A DNA stretch of 64,000 nt from Aptenodytes patagonicus (GCF_965638725.1 NC_134962.1:379501-443500), one strand, 5' to 3'; shown: positions 1-11,580, counted from the stretch's first letter. The notes: generated by a model from the sequence alone, not told the origin. Numbers and translations: made by a program.

Positions 1-540
1 CGCTACAGGCACTGGGCCCAGCTCCAGCACGGGGCCCTTGTGCGGGTGGCCCAGCTGGGTGCTACCGCAGCCTCCCTGGGCAGGTGGCTGAACTGTGCTC
101 TCCCACGGTGGTCCTACACCAGCAGCCCATACTCGCTGTCCTGGCATCCCCGGGGGTCTACCACAGGGTCTCCACCTGAGCAGCCGTACTCTGCTCCACT
201 GCAGCAGCCCTGGCCCGTGCCTGCACCAGGCTCTGCCAGGGGGGGTCAGCATATGAGCAGCCACGCTGCACTGTACCGCAGCACGCCGGTGGGACTGGGC
301 TCTGCTCTTGCATCCCCATGCAGGCAGCTGAGCTTTGCTCCACTATGGCAGCCCTGGGCAGGCAGCCAGACCAAGCACTGCTGAGGTATCCCCATGGGGG
401 TGGTCATGCCATGGTCCACTGCAGCGTCACATCATTTGCAGCCAGGCCAGATGCTAGATTTCCTCCCCAGCTGGAGAGGGGACAGAAGAGATGGTGCTGG
501 CCCCAGTCTGTGCTACTGTCGGAGGCAGTGCCCTGCACCC
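1..540 (-). other. CD40: CD40 3' UTR / downstream flank, truncated by window edge
   Basis: Sequence downstream of the CD40 stop codon on the minus strand. No minus-strand AATAAA (plus TTTATT) occurs here, so the poly(A) site probably lies beyond the window. Bases 60-380 hold loosely repeated blocks: 'tgctccactgcagcagccctgg' near 191 recurs in altered form near 335, and a weaker copy lies near 95. This suggests a decayed tandem repeat. Open frames across it are not supported by any recognisable protein. Confidence 0.5.
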
Positions 541-3500
541 TCACAGCCTCTCCTGCTCCGAGATGCGGCTCTCCTTGCCATCCTCCTGGGCCACAGGCTG
601 GCCCCCGAGCAGGGTCTCCTGCACAGGGAAGGCTTCCTCCCCCATCTCCATGGGCTGCTGGGCCTCCCGTCTCTCTCTGGGCTTCCCAGGCTCTATCTGT
701 ACAGGGGCAGGGGTCAAGGGCAGGCAGGTACATCCCCCACCTCTGCAGCCACATCTTGAAAGACGCTACGCTCCCATGCAGGGTAGGGCCTCACCCTGTC
801 TGGGTCCCTCCTGTCTCAGCATTTGCCAGCAGCATCCCAGGGTTGCCCCAGCCCTTGTCCTGTCCCAGCCAGGCAGCCCTAGGACAGCCCCCACCCCTCC
901 TGCTCTGCAGAGCCACAGCCCCTGCTCTGTTGCTCCCTGCTGCTGGCACTTCCCCGGCTGTGCCCAGGAGGGACCCCAGCCCACTGCTGGAGGAGGGCTC
1001 TGGGCAGACTCACCTGCTTCTGCACCCGTCGCCTGGGATCTGGATGGAAAGAAGGACAGAGAAGGCAACAGTCAGGGGAGTGCTCCTGCCCTGCCCTGCA
1101 GTGAGCACTCAGGGGGTCAGAGCCAGGGCTGGTGCTGCTACACTGCAAGTCCTGCAGCTCATGTGCCTGCTGCTGCCGCCAGGCTGGGGGCCACGGCGGG
1201 GGAGCCAGGCTGGACCCTCAGGGCACCAGTGCTTTCCTCCAAGAGCTGGCCCAGCTTGGGCTGCAGCAGTGCAAACATGCCTCCTCCCAACGACAGAGCC
1301 CACTGATCCAGCAGGGCAAGGGGCTCAGGGAGCCACGCCCTGGCAGTGTCCCCAGAAGGGCTGCCCCACTCTTGACAGAGCTGCTGCCATCCTCCCTGCT
1401 CAGCTCCTCAGCCCTGTATGGCCCCTCTGGCCAAGGCATCCCTTCCCGTGTCCCAGCCCCTTACCTGTGTGGACCAGGCAGTAGATGCAGATGCCCACAA
1501 GGCACGTGACGACTGCAGCTGTGATGGGGATCAGCACTGATAGCGAGGAGCGCCTGCCCGACTCTGCTGAGGGAGATGGGGTCAGTGAGGCACCCACATG
1601 ACACTCCCACCAAGATGCCGAGTGCCCCAAGCTGCTTCTCTGCTCCAGGTCCAGTCCCGCAGGGATCCCTCACGGGGACAGAGAGGAGCAGAAAGGCATC
1701 ATGCCAGCAGTGCAGTCAGACCCTCCTCTCCCAAAAACACCCACGGGCCAGGCCAGCTCCTCTGAGCGCTGCAGGAGCTGGAGCACCAGGAGATCTCTGC
1801 TCTGCACTGGCCCAGCCAAGGGCACCGGGCACTTACCACAGATCACATCCGAGGTGTTCGTCCCTTTTGCCTTCACCACCAGCCCCTTTTCCTCACAGCT
1901 GCAGGGAAGAATGAGACCATGTAACCACAGCAGCAGCCTGAGCATGCGGAAAGCCCCTGAGGAGGAACGGCCAGGGCTGGGCGGCCACCTGAGCTGCGAG
2001 AGACAGTGTCCTGTGCTGAGCCTGCCAGGCTCTGGAGGGGCAAGTGGCCAGGGGCTCCCAGCCGACGCCAGGGTCTGTGCTGTGTGACGGGGACAGCAGG
2101 TACATAGCAGGGCCCGACCCCAGGGTCCTGGTCTAGAGTTGCTGAAACTGCTGAAGATGGGTACAAGTTTGGGGACAAGGCACAGGAGGGAGCGGATATT
2201 TGAGACCTGCCCGGTCAGGGAGACCCTGGGACTCTGACATGGCAGCTATTGCAGAACAGCTCAGAGATGACTTGATGACAGGCTACAAGTGGCTCCGTGG
2301 GGAGGTAATTTCTGGGCACAGATAAAAGCAAAGTGAAATCCAATGGCTGGCAGCTGAAGCGAGACTAATTCAGCCTGGAAATAAGGCTCACGTTTCTACC
2401 AGGGAATGCAATTAACCCTCAAGCCGCTTTCTAAAGACAGGGATGACCTGCCAGCCCACGGAATCCTCAAAGCCAGACTCCCCACGGAGAGGGCTGGTGC
2501 CTTGGCTGATGACTACAGCCAAGGAGCATGCTGGGATGGAGAGCCTGGACAGGGCATGGGGGGGTCCCTGTAGCCCCTCATCCCTTGCCTCCCAGTGCGG
2601 ATGACAGCATGGACATCCCTGGAGGAGCCAGCACTCTGTGCACATGCTGAGGGACAGTCACAAGGGCCTGGATGTCTGCCTCGAGCTCAGCCACACCACC
2701 CTGGACCTCACCACCCTCATAGCTCTGCTCCTCTTGCTCCTGCCCTATGCCAGCCTGATTCTGTGTCTCTCAGAGACCCTCTGCCCAGTCCCCAAGGCCC
2801 CTAAGGAGGCTGGCAGCAGAGAACATGCTCACGGGGACTGGGCACAATTGGGGATGGATGAAGGATGTGGTCAGCACTCGGACAATACCTTGTCCAGGGA
2901 TGGCACGGCTCGGTTTTAGAAGAGACATTGGAGAAGGTGCCTTCTGCACAGGGCTCGCAGGGGGACGACATCCGGGCCGCAGCCTTGGCTGGAGAGGAGC
3001 AGAGGTTGCAGGAAAGTCAGTACGGGCTGCAGGAGGTGAGGGGCTGTGGGGGTCAGGTGAGCAGCCCTCCCCATGGCAATTGCTGCCAGGTGCAGCAGCA
3101 GGCACAGCTCTCCCAAAGCCTTGCTAGGGACACCTTGCTGGGGGAGTCCCCCCCTTTCCCTGGAGGACCCGAGGTCAATGCTGCCAGGGCATCAGTCCCG
3201 CTGAGAGGGATGAGCTGGTCAGACTCACCTGCCACAAAGCCAAAGCCGTGTTGGCAGGGCTGGTTCTCCACACAGGTCTGGCAGCTGATGTCAGAGCAGT
3301 GCATGCCGGCCCGGCACTGGCACATAGTGTTGTGCGTTGCGTTTCCTTGTGTCTTCACGATGAGGCCAGCATCTGGGCAAAGGGAGCATGGACGAGGTGA
3401 GGCACCAGGCAGGTGAGCCTGGGGGGACACCAGCCCCTGCAGCCCCCACAGGCTGGGTCCAGTGGGCACAGAGAGCACTTACTGTCTTCACAGATATCGT

Positions 3501-5753
3501 GGGGGGCACAGTGCCTCTCCTTGGTCCAGCTCTGCTGATAGTGTCCGCTCTCACAGCGGGTGCAGACAGAGTCTTCTGTACCATTGCATTCAGAGACCAG
3601 CTTTTCCCCTGCAATAGAGGCTGGTGAGGAGGGGGCGAGGGAGCTTTCCCCCTCTCCAGGCAGCAGCTCTGCCAGAAGGACAGGGGAGCACTGGCAGCTG
3701 TGGATGCCAGGGCCATTGTGGCATGCTGCTTGGTAGCCTGATGCCACTCCGGCAGCCAGGGCTGCAGGGGCCAGCTCGCCCGGTGGCTGTGCATGCTGCA
3801 CGGGGCCAGGTGGGGAGGGCTGCTGGGTGCTAAGGCAGGAGAGCAGGGGGGCCGTTCACTGCCTCCAGCACTCCAAGGACTGGAAAACGATCTGGCAGTG
3901 ACAGCAGGAGCTGGCGAATACCATCATGATCTGGTAGTGCCAGTGGCAGCACGCTCCCCGCAAGCTGCCCATGCCATGGGGTCCTGCAGCTGCAGGAGCA
4001 CACAAACCCAAGAGAGCTGTGGCAGATTTGATGAGGTCCAGGGGGTCTCCCAGAGCACCCATGAGGTACCCAGTTGCTCTAGCACTGAGGTGACACAGGG
4101 AGGTGAAGCTGTCGGCACTGCTGGCAACGGGGTGGCGGGGGCTCGGTCACACCAAGCTGTGCTTGCTCCACTGTGGCCGGGCAGTGCACCCTGGGGCCCC
4201 AGGAAGGGGACGGGGTCTCCGTACCTGGCTGACACCGGTTGCAGCACCTGCCTTTGTGTTCATACTGCTTATCAAAGCATCTTATGGCATCACCAGGCTC
4301 CCAGCACTGGAAGAAACAAGACCTGTGAATTCATGACGCTCCCCAGCATTCCGGCACCACCTCACTTCTGCGAGCACGCGTGTGCTAACCCACGTCCTGA
4401 GGTGAGGGCTTCCTCGCACCACTCTTCCCATGCCTGCGCTAACCACAGACCGCAGCAGCCGCCTGCGTTGCCTGATGCCACCAGTGCTCTCTTTGAAGTG
4501 GGGTGGCAGTGATTCCGGTAGGGTGGCCCCACATTTCCCCAGATTTCCTAACAGATGCTGATCTCACATTACTCCGTGCCCCTGCCGACGGTGCTGTGGC
4601 CCTGGGCAGGGGGCTCGACGTTACCTGAGCCTCCTGTGCCCAGAGCACTACCAGCTCCTTCCCAAGGCTGAAGCACTGGCCCTGAGGGGCAGGAAAGCCC
4701 CGGGCAAGTATATCATCCATGCAAAATCAGCCAGGGCCCTTCCTTGCTCCTCCTAGCAGGGGGCTGTGTGCACGAGGAAGGGTGGAGAGGAGGCAGAGAA
4801 GCAGATCTCAGGCCAGTCTGGATGCAGGAGAGCACCCACAGCACTGTACCACCCACAGCGGGGCTGTGGGCCAGCAGGTGAGGGAGGGCCAGGCACAAAG
4901 GGTGCTGCGGCCCAGCACAGCTGGGCACTGCAGACCCCCGCGGGGCCCCTCGGGCAGCCCTGGCTCGATGGGGCAGCCTGGGTCCAACCTGGGGACGCCT
5001 GACCCAGCAGAGGGGAACTGGCCCCGCCATCACACACGCCTGACGCTGGGCAGAAAGGGAAGTGAAAGGGGTGCAGGCAGGCCTGTCCCTGCGCCCCCGC
5101 AGCCTCCCAGCGCCTGACCTGTGCCCCGGGCTGGGGGGACCCTGTCTGAGGGCCCAGGCTGTGCCCAGGGCTGCGGAGCCCCAGGGCTCGACGCTGCCCA
5201 TCCCCGCCCGTGGGGACCCACGCCCCATCCCCGGCCTGGCGCAGGGCTGGGCTGCATACCCCGCCGGGCCCCGCTCCCTCGGGCGGAAAGTGAAAGCGAG
5301 GTCGGGCCGAAGGGCCCGCGGGCAGAGCCCGGCCTGCCCCGCCCTCTCCTCCTCCCTACATCCACGCCCGCGCTCCCGGGCGCCGGCGGGGGGGTCCCGG
5401 GGGAGACCGGACCCAGCTGGCTCGGCACGGCTCAGGCTCTGCGGGGCGGCAGCGCTGCCGGGCTTCCTCCGCCGCCGCCGCCGCCCCCGCCCCGGGCGCG
5501 GCCCCAGCTGTGGGCCTCCCGCGAGGGCGGGCCGCGCCGAGGGAACGGGCCAAAGCGGCCGGACTGTGCCCCTTCCCGGAAAGCCCGGCGGCTGCGGCCG
5601 GGGCTCTGCCCCGAGGGAGGGAGGGAGGGAGGGAGGGAGCGCCCCAGCCCCAGCCCCAGCCCCAGCCCCAGCCCCAGCCCCAGCCCCAGCCCCAGCCCCA
5701 CTCACGCCCAGCAGCGCCGCGCCGAGGAGCCCCAGCAGCCCGAGCCGCTTCAT
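541..5753 (-). CDS. CD40: CD40 (TNF receptor superfamily member 5), complete, 9 coding exons
   Basis: Type I membrane receptor for CD40L on B cells and antigen-presenting cells; it signals through TRAFs to NF-kB. Exons in gene order: 5706-5753, 4225-4306, 3483-3608, 3229-3372, 2889-2988, 1837-1898, 1465-1563, 1014-1039, 541-696; sum 843 nt, 280 aa (human about 277). A short hydrophobic signal (residues 3-16) precedes four cysteine-rich repeats starting at C17/C26. Recognisable pieces include EKLVSEC, the CRD3 block AGLIVKTQGN, and GTFSNVSS-KTEPCHPWT, which matches the CD40 CRD4. The membrane span is about 195-217, followed by a basic PRRRVQKQ stop-transfer. The 62-aa tail carries PVQET (253-257), the TRAF2/3/5 site, and ends QEDGKESRISEQERL. 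All donors are GT and acceptors AG, and all phases agree. The start was chosen for its signal peptide and an A at -3. Divergent from NCOA5. Confidence 0.96.
2262..2440 (+). mobile_element. CR1-type LINE 3' relic in CD40 intron
   Basis: The stretch around 2285-2417 matches my recollection of the 3' region of old CR1-like LINEs in sauropsids: 'tgacaggctacaagtggctc', then 'ccaatggctggcagctgaag', then 'ggaaataaggctcacgtttc', ending near 'gcaattaacc'. It lies antisense to CD40, between exons 5 and 6. The 'ggaaataa...gcaattaac' end resembles 14343-14380 in the second relic. No open frame survives. Confidence 0.6.
5058..5067 (+). promoter_or_regulatory. CD40: PU.1-IRF composite (EICE-like) motif in CD40 intron 1
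   Basis: GGAAGTGAAA fits the Ets-IRF composite consensus GGAANNGAAA exactly. It lies in CD40 intron 1, about 0.7 kb downstream of the start codon in transcription direction. Such elements drive B-cell and myeloid genes through PU.1/SPIB with IRF4/IRF8, which fits CD40 expression. Motif evidence only. Confidence 0.45.
5286..5295 (+). promoter_or_regulatory. CD40: IRF/ISRE-like element in CD40 intron 1
   Basis: GAAAGTGAAA, within CGGAAAGTGAAAGCGAG, fits the IRF-binding half of an ISRE (GAAANNGAAA). It lies about 220 bp from the EICE-like motif at 5058 and 0.46 kb from the CD40 start. CD40 is known to be interferon-inducible in mammals. Motif evidence only. Confidence 0.45.
5611..5700. repeat. 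GGGA and CAGCCC microsatellites abutting the CD40 exon 1 donor
   Basis: A (GGGA)n run at about 5613-5638 is followed by about ten perfect CAGCCC hexamers (5643-5699). On the CD40 sense strand this reads as (GGGGCT)n starting immediately after the exon 1 donor GTGAGT (5705-5700). The repeated runs of four Gs could form a G-quadruplex in the nascent RNA. Confidence 0.9.
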
Positions 5754-6130
5754 GGTGCTACGGCCCGCGCTGCGGCCGCCCGCCCTATAACGCCTCGTCC
5801 CGTTCCCGCCCAGGAAGGGGGCGTTGGGCCGCCCGCCGCCGCCCCCGGGGCTTCCCCGCGCGGCGACGGGCTCGGAGAGCCCCGCCAGCGCCCGGCAAGA
5901 GCGGAGCGGGGGGGGGACCGGCTCCCCGCCAGCCCTCCCGCATCCCGGGCCCACCCGAGCCCCGCGGTGCCAGCCCGCCGGCGGCCGAGCCCTCAGCCCG
6001 GCCTGCGGGGAGGCACTGCCGCAGCCCGGGCCCCAGCCTGGCCCGCCGGCGATGCTCGGCCGGGGGCACCGCGGCTGGGGGCCGCGGGAAGGGCCCTCGC
6101 CCTGGCCTCTCCTGCCACCGTCCCGGCGGG
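5754..6130 (-). promoter_or_regulatory. CD40: CD40 5' UTR / proximal promoter (GC-rich)
   Basis: This is the region immediately upstream of the CD40 ATG. It is GC- and CpG-rich with several GGGCGG/CCGCCC boxes and no good TATA box; a TTATAG-like sequence sits only ~35 bp from the ATG. No 5' UTR intron is apparent. The exact transcription start cannot be fixed from sequence. Confidence 0.45.
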
Positions 6131-7526
6131 GGAGCAGCCAGCAGAGGGTGTCCCAGGCCCCAGCCTGCCACCCGGGGTCTTGGCAGAGCCGCTGGGGCTG
6201 GGGGTCCCTGCACGGTCGCTCTATGTGAGTGTCTTGCTGCCACTGGAGGTGGGAAGCTGGCTTCTGCCAGCTCCCTGCAAGCCCCACAGAGCCGCTGCCC
6301 TGCCTGCACCTTCCCAGGGTGAACGAGGTGCAGGCAGCGGCAGGAGTCAGCTGTGGACTCTGATGAGGAAAGCGTTCGTTCTGGCCCTGCCAGCTCATTC
6401 CTGAAGCAGAAGTTTAAGGTTTAGCTTCATTTTCCCAACGGTAACTCAGAGCTGTGGCCCTGGAGAGCCCCTCATTGCCACCCACAGGCCCTGGCCTCGG
6501 CACGGGGTCCCCACAAATACATCAGCCCAGAAACAGGAAGGGGCAAATGCGCTGGAGGCCTGCTGTGTCTCTGGCCAGCCACCTGCCTCTGGCTCAGTTC
6601 CCTCGGAGGAGTCCCCGAGCGGTCCCCAGGGAAGTTCCAGGCTCCCCTGCACACGCTGGAGACTTTCCCTGGGCTCCCCTTTCCAGCGTGGTGTGTGGCC
6701 AGGCAGGGAGCCGTGGCTTCTCAGCATCCCTACAGGCCCCGGTCACACACCGCACTGCCGCCCCGTCCCCCCATGGCTGCGCTGTGCCCACACCACAGTG
6801 ATGGCCGCATGGCCGCACTCTGGCAACAGCCTTCCTGGCCATAATCGCTGCCTCAGCCCCAGCTCGGAGGCTGCTAGCCATGTGCCGCTGGCTGCCTGTG
6901 GCCTTTGCCAGGTCACTCCGGCTTCCGCGCAGTGGCTGGCGGGAGGGGCGGGCAGCGTGCTTCCCCGAGCGCGACGGCGGGGCAGGCAGCCGCAGGGACC
7001 GCGTGCTCTGGATTCCCCAGCCTGCTGTCACTTCCCAAAACTGACTCACTCGAGAGCGCGAAGGGTCCCAGGGGAGTCTCGAGGGCAGAGACGAGGAGGC
7101 AAAGGTGGGGAGGGGATTTCTGGGCCCGGCTCCCCCAGGCCCGGCCTGGGAAGTCCCCCACAGCCCTGAGCACCGGCCGCGCAGAAGGATGCACTTGTGG
7201 CGCCAGGCTGCGAGCGCTCCCCGCTCCCGGCCCCGAGACAGCCCCGAGCGGCGCGGGGGTGACGGGGCCCGGTGTTCCCCGCCCGGCAGGAGCTGCTCAG
7301 GCGGGAGCCCTGGCGGGAGCCCCCGGCCCACGCAGCCTGCCTCGGTCCCAGTGCCCGCACAGCGGGGCAGGCCGGTGCCGGCGCTGCTGCTCGGCGCGGC
7401 AGCCCGGGGCCCCGCTCGCCGCGGGCAGGTCCTGGCCCGCGGGCGCCAGGCCGCTGGCACCGCCGCCGCCGCGGAGCCCGACCCTTGCACTGGGCGGGGG
7501 TGCGACGGCAGCGGCGGGGTCGCGGC
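6131..7526. other. Intergenic interval between divergent CD40 and NCOA5
   Basis: I see no exon, RNA gene or mobile element here. Composition is GC-rich with a more balanced patch at 6390-6560. The long open frames on both strands in this interval have no recognisable protein content and are attributable to low stop-codon density. Confidence 0.5.
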
Positions 7527-7760
7527 CCGCCCCGCCCCAATCCCGATCCCGGTCCCGGTCCCGCCCCAATCCCGGTCCCGCCCCAATCCCGATCCCGGCC
7601 CTGGTCCCGGCCCCGGTCCCGGTCCCGCCCCAATCCCGGTCCCGGTCCAATCCCGGTCCCGGCCCCGGTCCCGGTCCCGCCCCAATCCCGATCCCGGTCC
7701 CGGTCCCGCCCCAATCCCGATCCCGCCCCAATCCCGGTCCCGGCCCCGGTCCCGGCCACC
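7527..7760. repeat. CCCGGT/CCCGAT/CCCCAAT minisatellite
   Basis: About 230 bp made of three interleaved short units (CCCGGT, CCCGAT, CCCCAAT and variants such as CCCGGC), with higher-order copies of roughly 30 bp. It sits about 0.1-0.35 kb upstream of the presumed NCOA5 first exon. Translated frames give alternating Gly/Asp/Arg or Pro/Ile/Arg strings, so they are not genes. Confidence 0.9.
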
Positions 7761-7799
7761 TCCCCCGCGCCCCGCCCCGCCTCCCCTCGCCTCGCGCGG

Positions 7800-8109
7800 G
7801 GTCTGGTGGCGCCACCCAGCGGCCTCGCCCGGCCGCCCTCCGCGGGACTACAGGTCCCAGCCCGCCTTGCGGCGGCGGCTCGCGGGGCATGCCGGGAGCC
7901 AGGTAAGGCGTGCAGCCCCGCGCGCCACGCCCTTGCCTTAGCAGGCATCGGCGGCGGGCGGTACGTCAGCGCGCCGCGCCGTAAAGCGCGAGGCGTCGCC
8001 GTCCTGCTGGCGCCCCCCCTCCACTTTGCGACGGCGCCGTGCGGCAGCAGCGGTTGGCGCCTTTGTCCTGGCGGGCGGCGGCCTGAGGCGGACCGGGCCC
8101 GGCGCGGCG
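7800..8109 (+). promoter_or_regulatory. NCOA5: NCOA5 promoter and non-coding first exon(s)
   Basis: CpG-island core upstream of the first NCOA5 coding exon. ACTACAGGTCCCAGCCCGCC (7847-7866) and GCATGCCGGGA (7888-7898, inverted) resemble ZNF143/SBS promoter motifs, which typically lie just upstream of housekeeping start sites. Two good donors follow: CCAG|GTAAGG after 7902 and GGCG|GTAAGT after 8109. Either could end a 5' UTR exon joining the acceptor near 11581. Which is used, and the exact start site, cannot be decided here. Confidence 0.5.
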
Positions 8110-11100
8110 GTAAGTCTGTCTGTGGGCGGGCGGGCGGCGGGGCCCCGCGGCTCCGGGGCTCCGGGCGGCGGGGCGGCTTTACGCGGAGCGCTCGAATAAA
8201 AGACGTACCACAGCAAACCTCACGGACGACTGAGTCCCTTCCCGGCCGCCGCGCCGGGCTGGGGCCGGGCCGGGCGTGCCCCGCGGCCTGCGGGCGGGCC
8301 GCGCCTCCGCCTCGCCGCGCGGCGCGTCCGGGAAGTGGTAGCGGGGAGCGCGGGGTCGCTGGAGCTCCCCTGCTCCCCCGGCGGGGGCGGCACCGGCCGC
8401 TTCCCGCGGTGGCCTGGGGCCGGCCGGTACGCAGGGTTAACGCAGCTGAACAGCGCCTCTTCCCCGGTCAAGACGCGCAACGGGCGATTTCGTTGTCGCC
8501 GTCGCGGCGTGCGCGGGGAGCGCAGCCCCCGGGAGCACCTGCGGCCTGGTGCGAGAGCGGTGGCCGCCAGCGAGGCGTCAGGCGCGTGGCTTTCCTCACC
8601 GCTGCTTGAGAAGGCTGTGAGTAGTGACAAGGGCAAGGGTGGGCAGCTGCGGTTTGAGCAGCCTGGCTCGCCTTCTCGCAGCGGCAGCAGGGTCCTCGGG
8701 AAGGAAGGTGAAAGCGTTCTCCGTGTTAGCGTTTTCCTCGTGGGCAGCTCTGCATCTGCCTGCTGTCCTGGGTGCAGAGGACCAAGGCGGGTGGGTGCTA
8801 GTGCTGCCCGAGAATGGCCCTCCTGGCCCCAGGCCTGGCATTTGGGGGTGCGGCATGGGGTGGCTGCCTGGCAGGGCTTGGCTCCGAGGTGCTGAGAGCT
8901 GCTAGCTGGTGCTGGGCAGGAAGCTTACTGCTCCTCAGCACTGCTCCTCAGCACTGTTCCTTTCTGTGGTGGCTGGCTTTATTTTTTTTGCCTTGCCCAG
9001 GAACAACTTCTTGCAGACTTCTGTGTAATGTTTCACTTGTGTCAAATTAGTTTCAACATCCCACTTGAGGTATGTCTTGCTTTCTGAAGCTGTAGCACTG
9101 TTAATAAATAACCTTGGTTTTAAATATAAGATTTTTAGGGAAACATGGCTTTAATTAACTTCCAGAAGGTTTATTGGCACGTGAGCTGACGCGGGCTGTC
9201 CTGTTGTAGGCACCTGCTCAGCCTGGCACTTGGTTTCTGCATGGGGGGTTTGGCACCTTTAAGCTGCCCAGGTGTGTAGTTGGCCTCTCTGGCTGCACTC
9301 GTAGGAAAAGACTTAATGTGGAAATTAGTCGTTCACCTGGTGTAGCGTGCCTAAAGCTGGGACAATATTCATTTATTCTGGTCTTATGATTACTAAATGG
9401 CCCTTAACTATGTAATCTACCAAGCAGAAAATGGTAAGAGGCAGTAAATGCTCTTATATGGAAGTTCTCTAGTAATTCAACCTGAGTGTTTGGGATTTAT
9501 TGCTTTGTTTTGAAAGTGAGCTGCAAGTGGAAAAATAGCTCCCTGTTTTTCTTCATATGGAAAGCTCTTGCACCCTCTTCCCCAGGCACCCCCTACTATT
9601 CCCACCCTTAAGAAAAAGAAAAGGGAACTTCTTACTGCTTTTTATACGGAAAGTGAAATGTCCCGCCAGCAGCAACCAGTCTTGTTGACACCTGTTTGCT
9701 GTGTGTATACGTGACGTTCCGAGACGGTATGTGCAGGCCATGCTGCCTGAGCAGGTACTTGCAGGGGCTCCGAGTCCCCATCCCTGGTAGGGCTCGGAGC
9801 CCAGCTGGAGAAGGCTGTGACAACTGGATCCAACTTGGATGTCACCCTGCTCCAAATGGGAACTTGGACTAGATGGGTGTTTCCATGTTTTATAGCCACT
9901 TAAATCATTTTGGGAGAATTTTGAAAACTTCTGTCCCCTCAACTGATGAGGACTTGAGCTGCAGTAGCAGAACAGAAGGGAAGTCTAGTGCTTCTATACA
10001 GGAAAAAATGGGACAAGATTTGGTACTTCTGACTGGGAAGGTAAAACTGTGTGTGGACAAACTTACAGGAGGATTGAGGCAAATATGGTAGAAGAAATGA
10101 CTTTTTTGTTTGATTTTGGTTTCGGTGTTGGGTTTTTTTTCCTCCTCCCTGTTATGGCAGTCTAGTTCATTTTAAAAAGTTTTAGACTGGGAGGTGTTCT
10201 CTGCCTCCCATCCCTGCAGTGTTTCCTGAAAGAAGGAGAAAAGTGATATGAATGTAAAGTTGATTGATTTAAAAAAAAAAAAACCAACCCCAAAATTTTT
10301 ATGTCTCAGATTTGGAGTAGATATATTTTTCATGCTGGTTAAGTGTTGTAGAAGCATTTATGTAAAACTGTGTTATATTTTTGGATGTTTGATTTGTTTA
10401 TTTAGAGGCTACTTTTAAATTGTAATGAATATAGGCTACTGTTAAGGGAGTATCTTGGTTGTAGGCATCTCATGATTAACAGTAGAAGTTTCTGCTGATA
10501 TACTCAATTTCATCAACTTTCTTTTTCCAGGTTTCTTGCATGTTATAAACAGGAAAATCCCATCCTGCATTCCTGTAGAAGAATGTTTAGGAAGTATGGC
10601 AACTTTATTAAACAGTTTTCAAACTTTCAAGTTAATCTTGAAAGTTTCAGTGGTTTTCATTTTCTTTTAAGCTTTATGTAATGGTGACTTTTAAACCAGA
10701 AAGTATGAATCCTAGGTGGGGTTTGGAGGGGTTTTTTGTTGGCTTGGTAGAATTTGTGATGTTTTTTTGTTTGTTGGGGGTTTTTTGCTGTAATTCTTCG
10801 GGTAAGTTTGTGCAGTGAATGTTGCTGACTGCTCCAGCTTTTTCTGCAATAGTGTGGGTTAACGAAGTGTACTTTTGCTGTACTGGAGGAGATGAAGTAG
10901 TGGTACAGCATTTACATGGGGGTGGTTAAATTCCCAGCTGTGGACCCGCCTTCTGTGGGAGCTGACGTCTCTATGGGGACAAGGATATGCTGTTTAGTAG
11001 GGGTATGAATGAGAAACTGTGTTTTCTGGTATTGGAAAGCTAAGATTTCTCATTTAGTAAAGTGATCTGAGCGTGGTCACTTAAGAGCATTTAAGCAGTA

Positions 11101-11580
11101 CTTCCTGATGTCTCATTCAAAGCCTGTATTGAAATATTTGGGTCCTGTTATGCAATGTTGTGATGAGTGTTTCCTTTCTGCTTATTAAAATATTGCATAA
11201 ATTTCAACACTTCTTACCAGTGGACTGAAGAAATAGATATTACAACAATGGGTGTATTGAAAAGCTTAAAGTTAAGATGTTTTAGTGGAAAATGAGTTTT
11301 ACTTGTATCTTAGTTTGGAGTTAAACCATTAAAACTTATCTGCAAAATAATTAGGTTTACTACCTTTCAGTATTACAGAAAAGCTCAACCAAAATGCTGT
11401 GGTATACGTTTTTGCCAGACCTCTGTATCCCTTGTATTAAGATTTCTCTGGAGTGAAGTTTGCGTCAAGCAGACCCAGTTGGCTTCTAGTCTGCAAAGCT
11501 GTTAAGTTTAATCTTGTTCCAGTTTAATTTTAATGTCATGGATTGAAATTATATGCATGGCCGTTTTTCTTTTTTGCGAA
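8110..11580 (+). other. NCOA5: NCOA5 intron 1 (5' UTR intron)
   Basis: Composition falls from a CpG island (to about 8.8 kb) to AT-rich DNA with many T-runs and GGGGTTTTTT-like stretches. I see no coding exon. It ends in the pyrimidine tract 'gtttttcttttttgcgaag' preceding the coding exon. Open frames here (for example minus strand 9553-9942) have no recognised content. Confidence 0.6.

Noticed and set aside
4713..6398. 561-codon minus-strand frame through CD40 exon 1
   Set aside because: It includes the true 16-residue CD40 exon 1 but then reads the intronic GGGGCT hexamers as (GA)n. The exon 1 donor and frame agreement with exon 2 at 4306 show it is not one coding unit.
7046..7948. Arg/Asp/Gly-repeat proteins predicted across 7.05-7.95 kb on both strands
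   Set aside because: They are translations of the CCCGGT/CCCGAT minisatellite. Frames are open on both strands, with no flanking gene structure.
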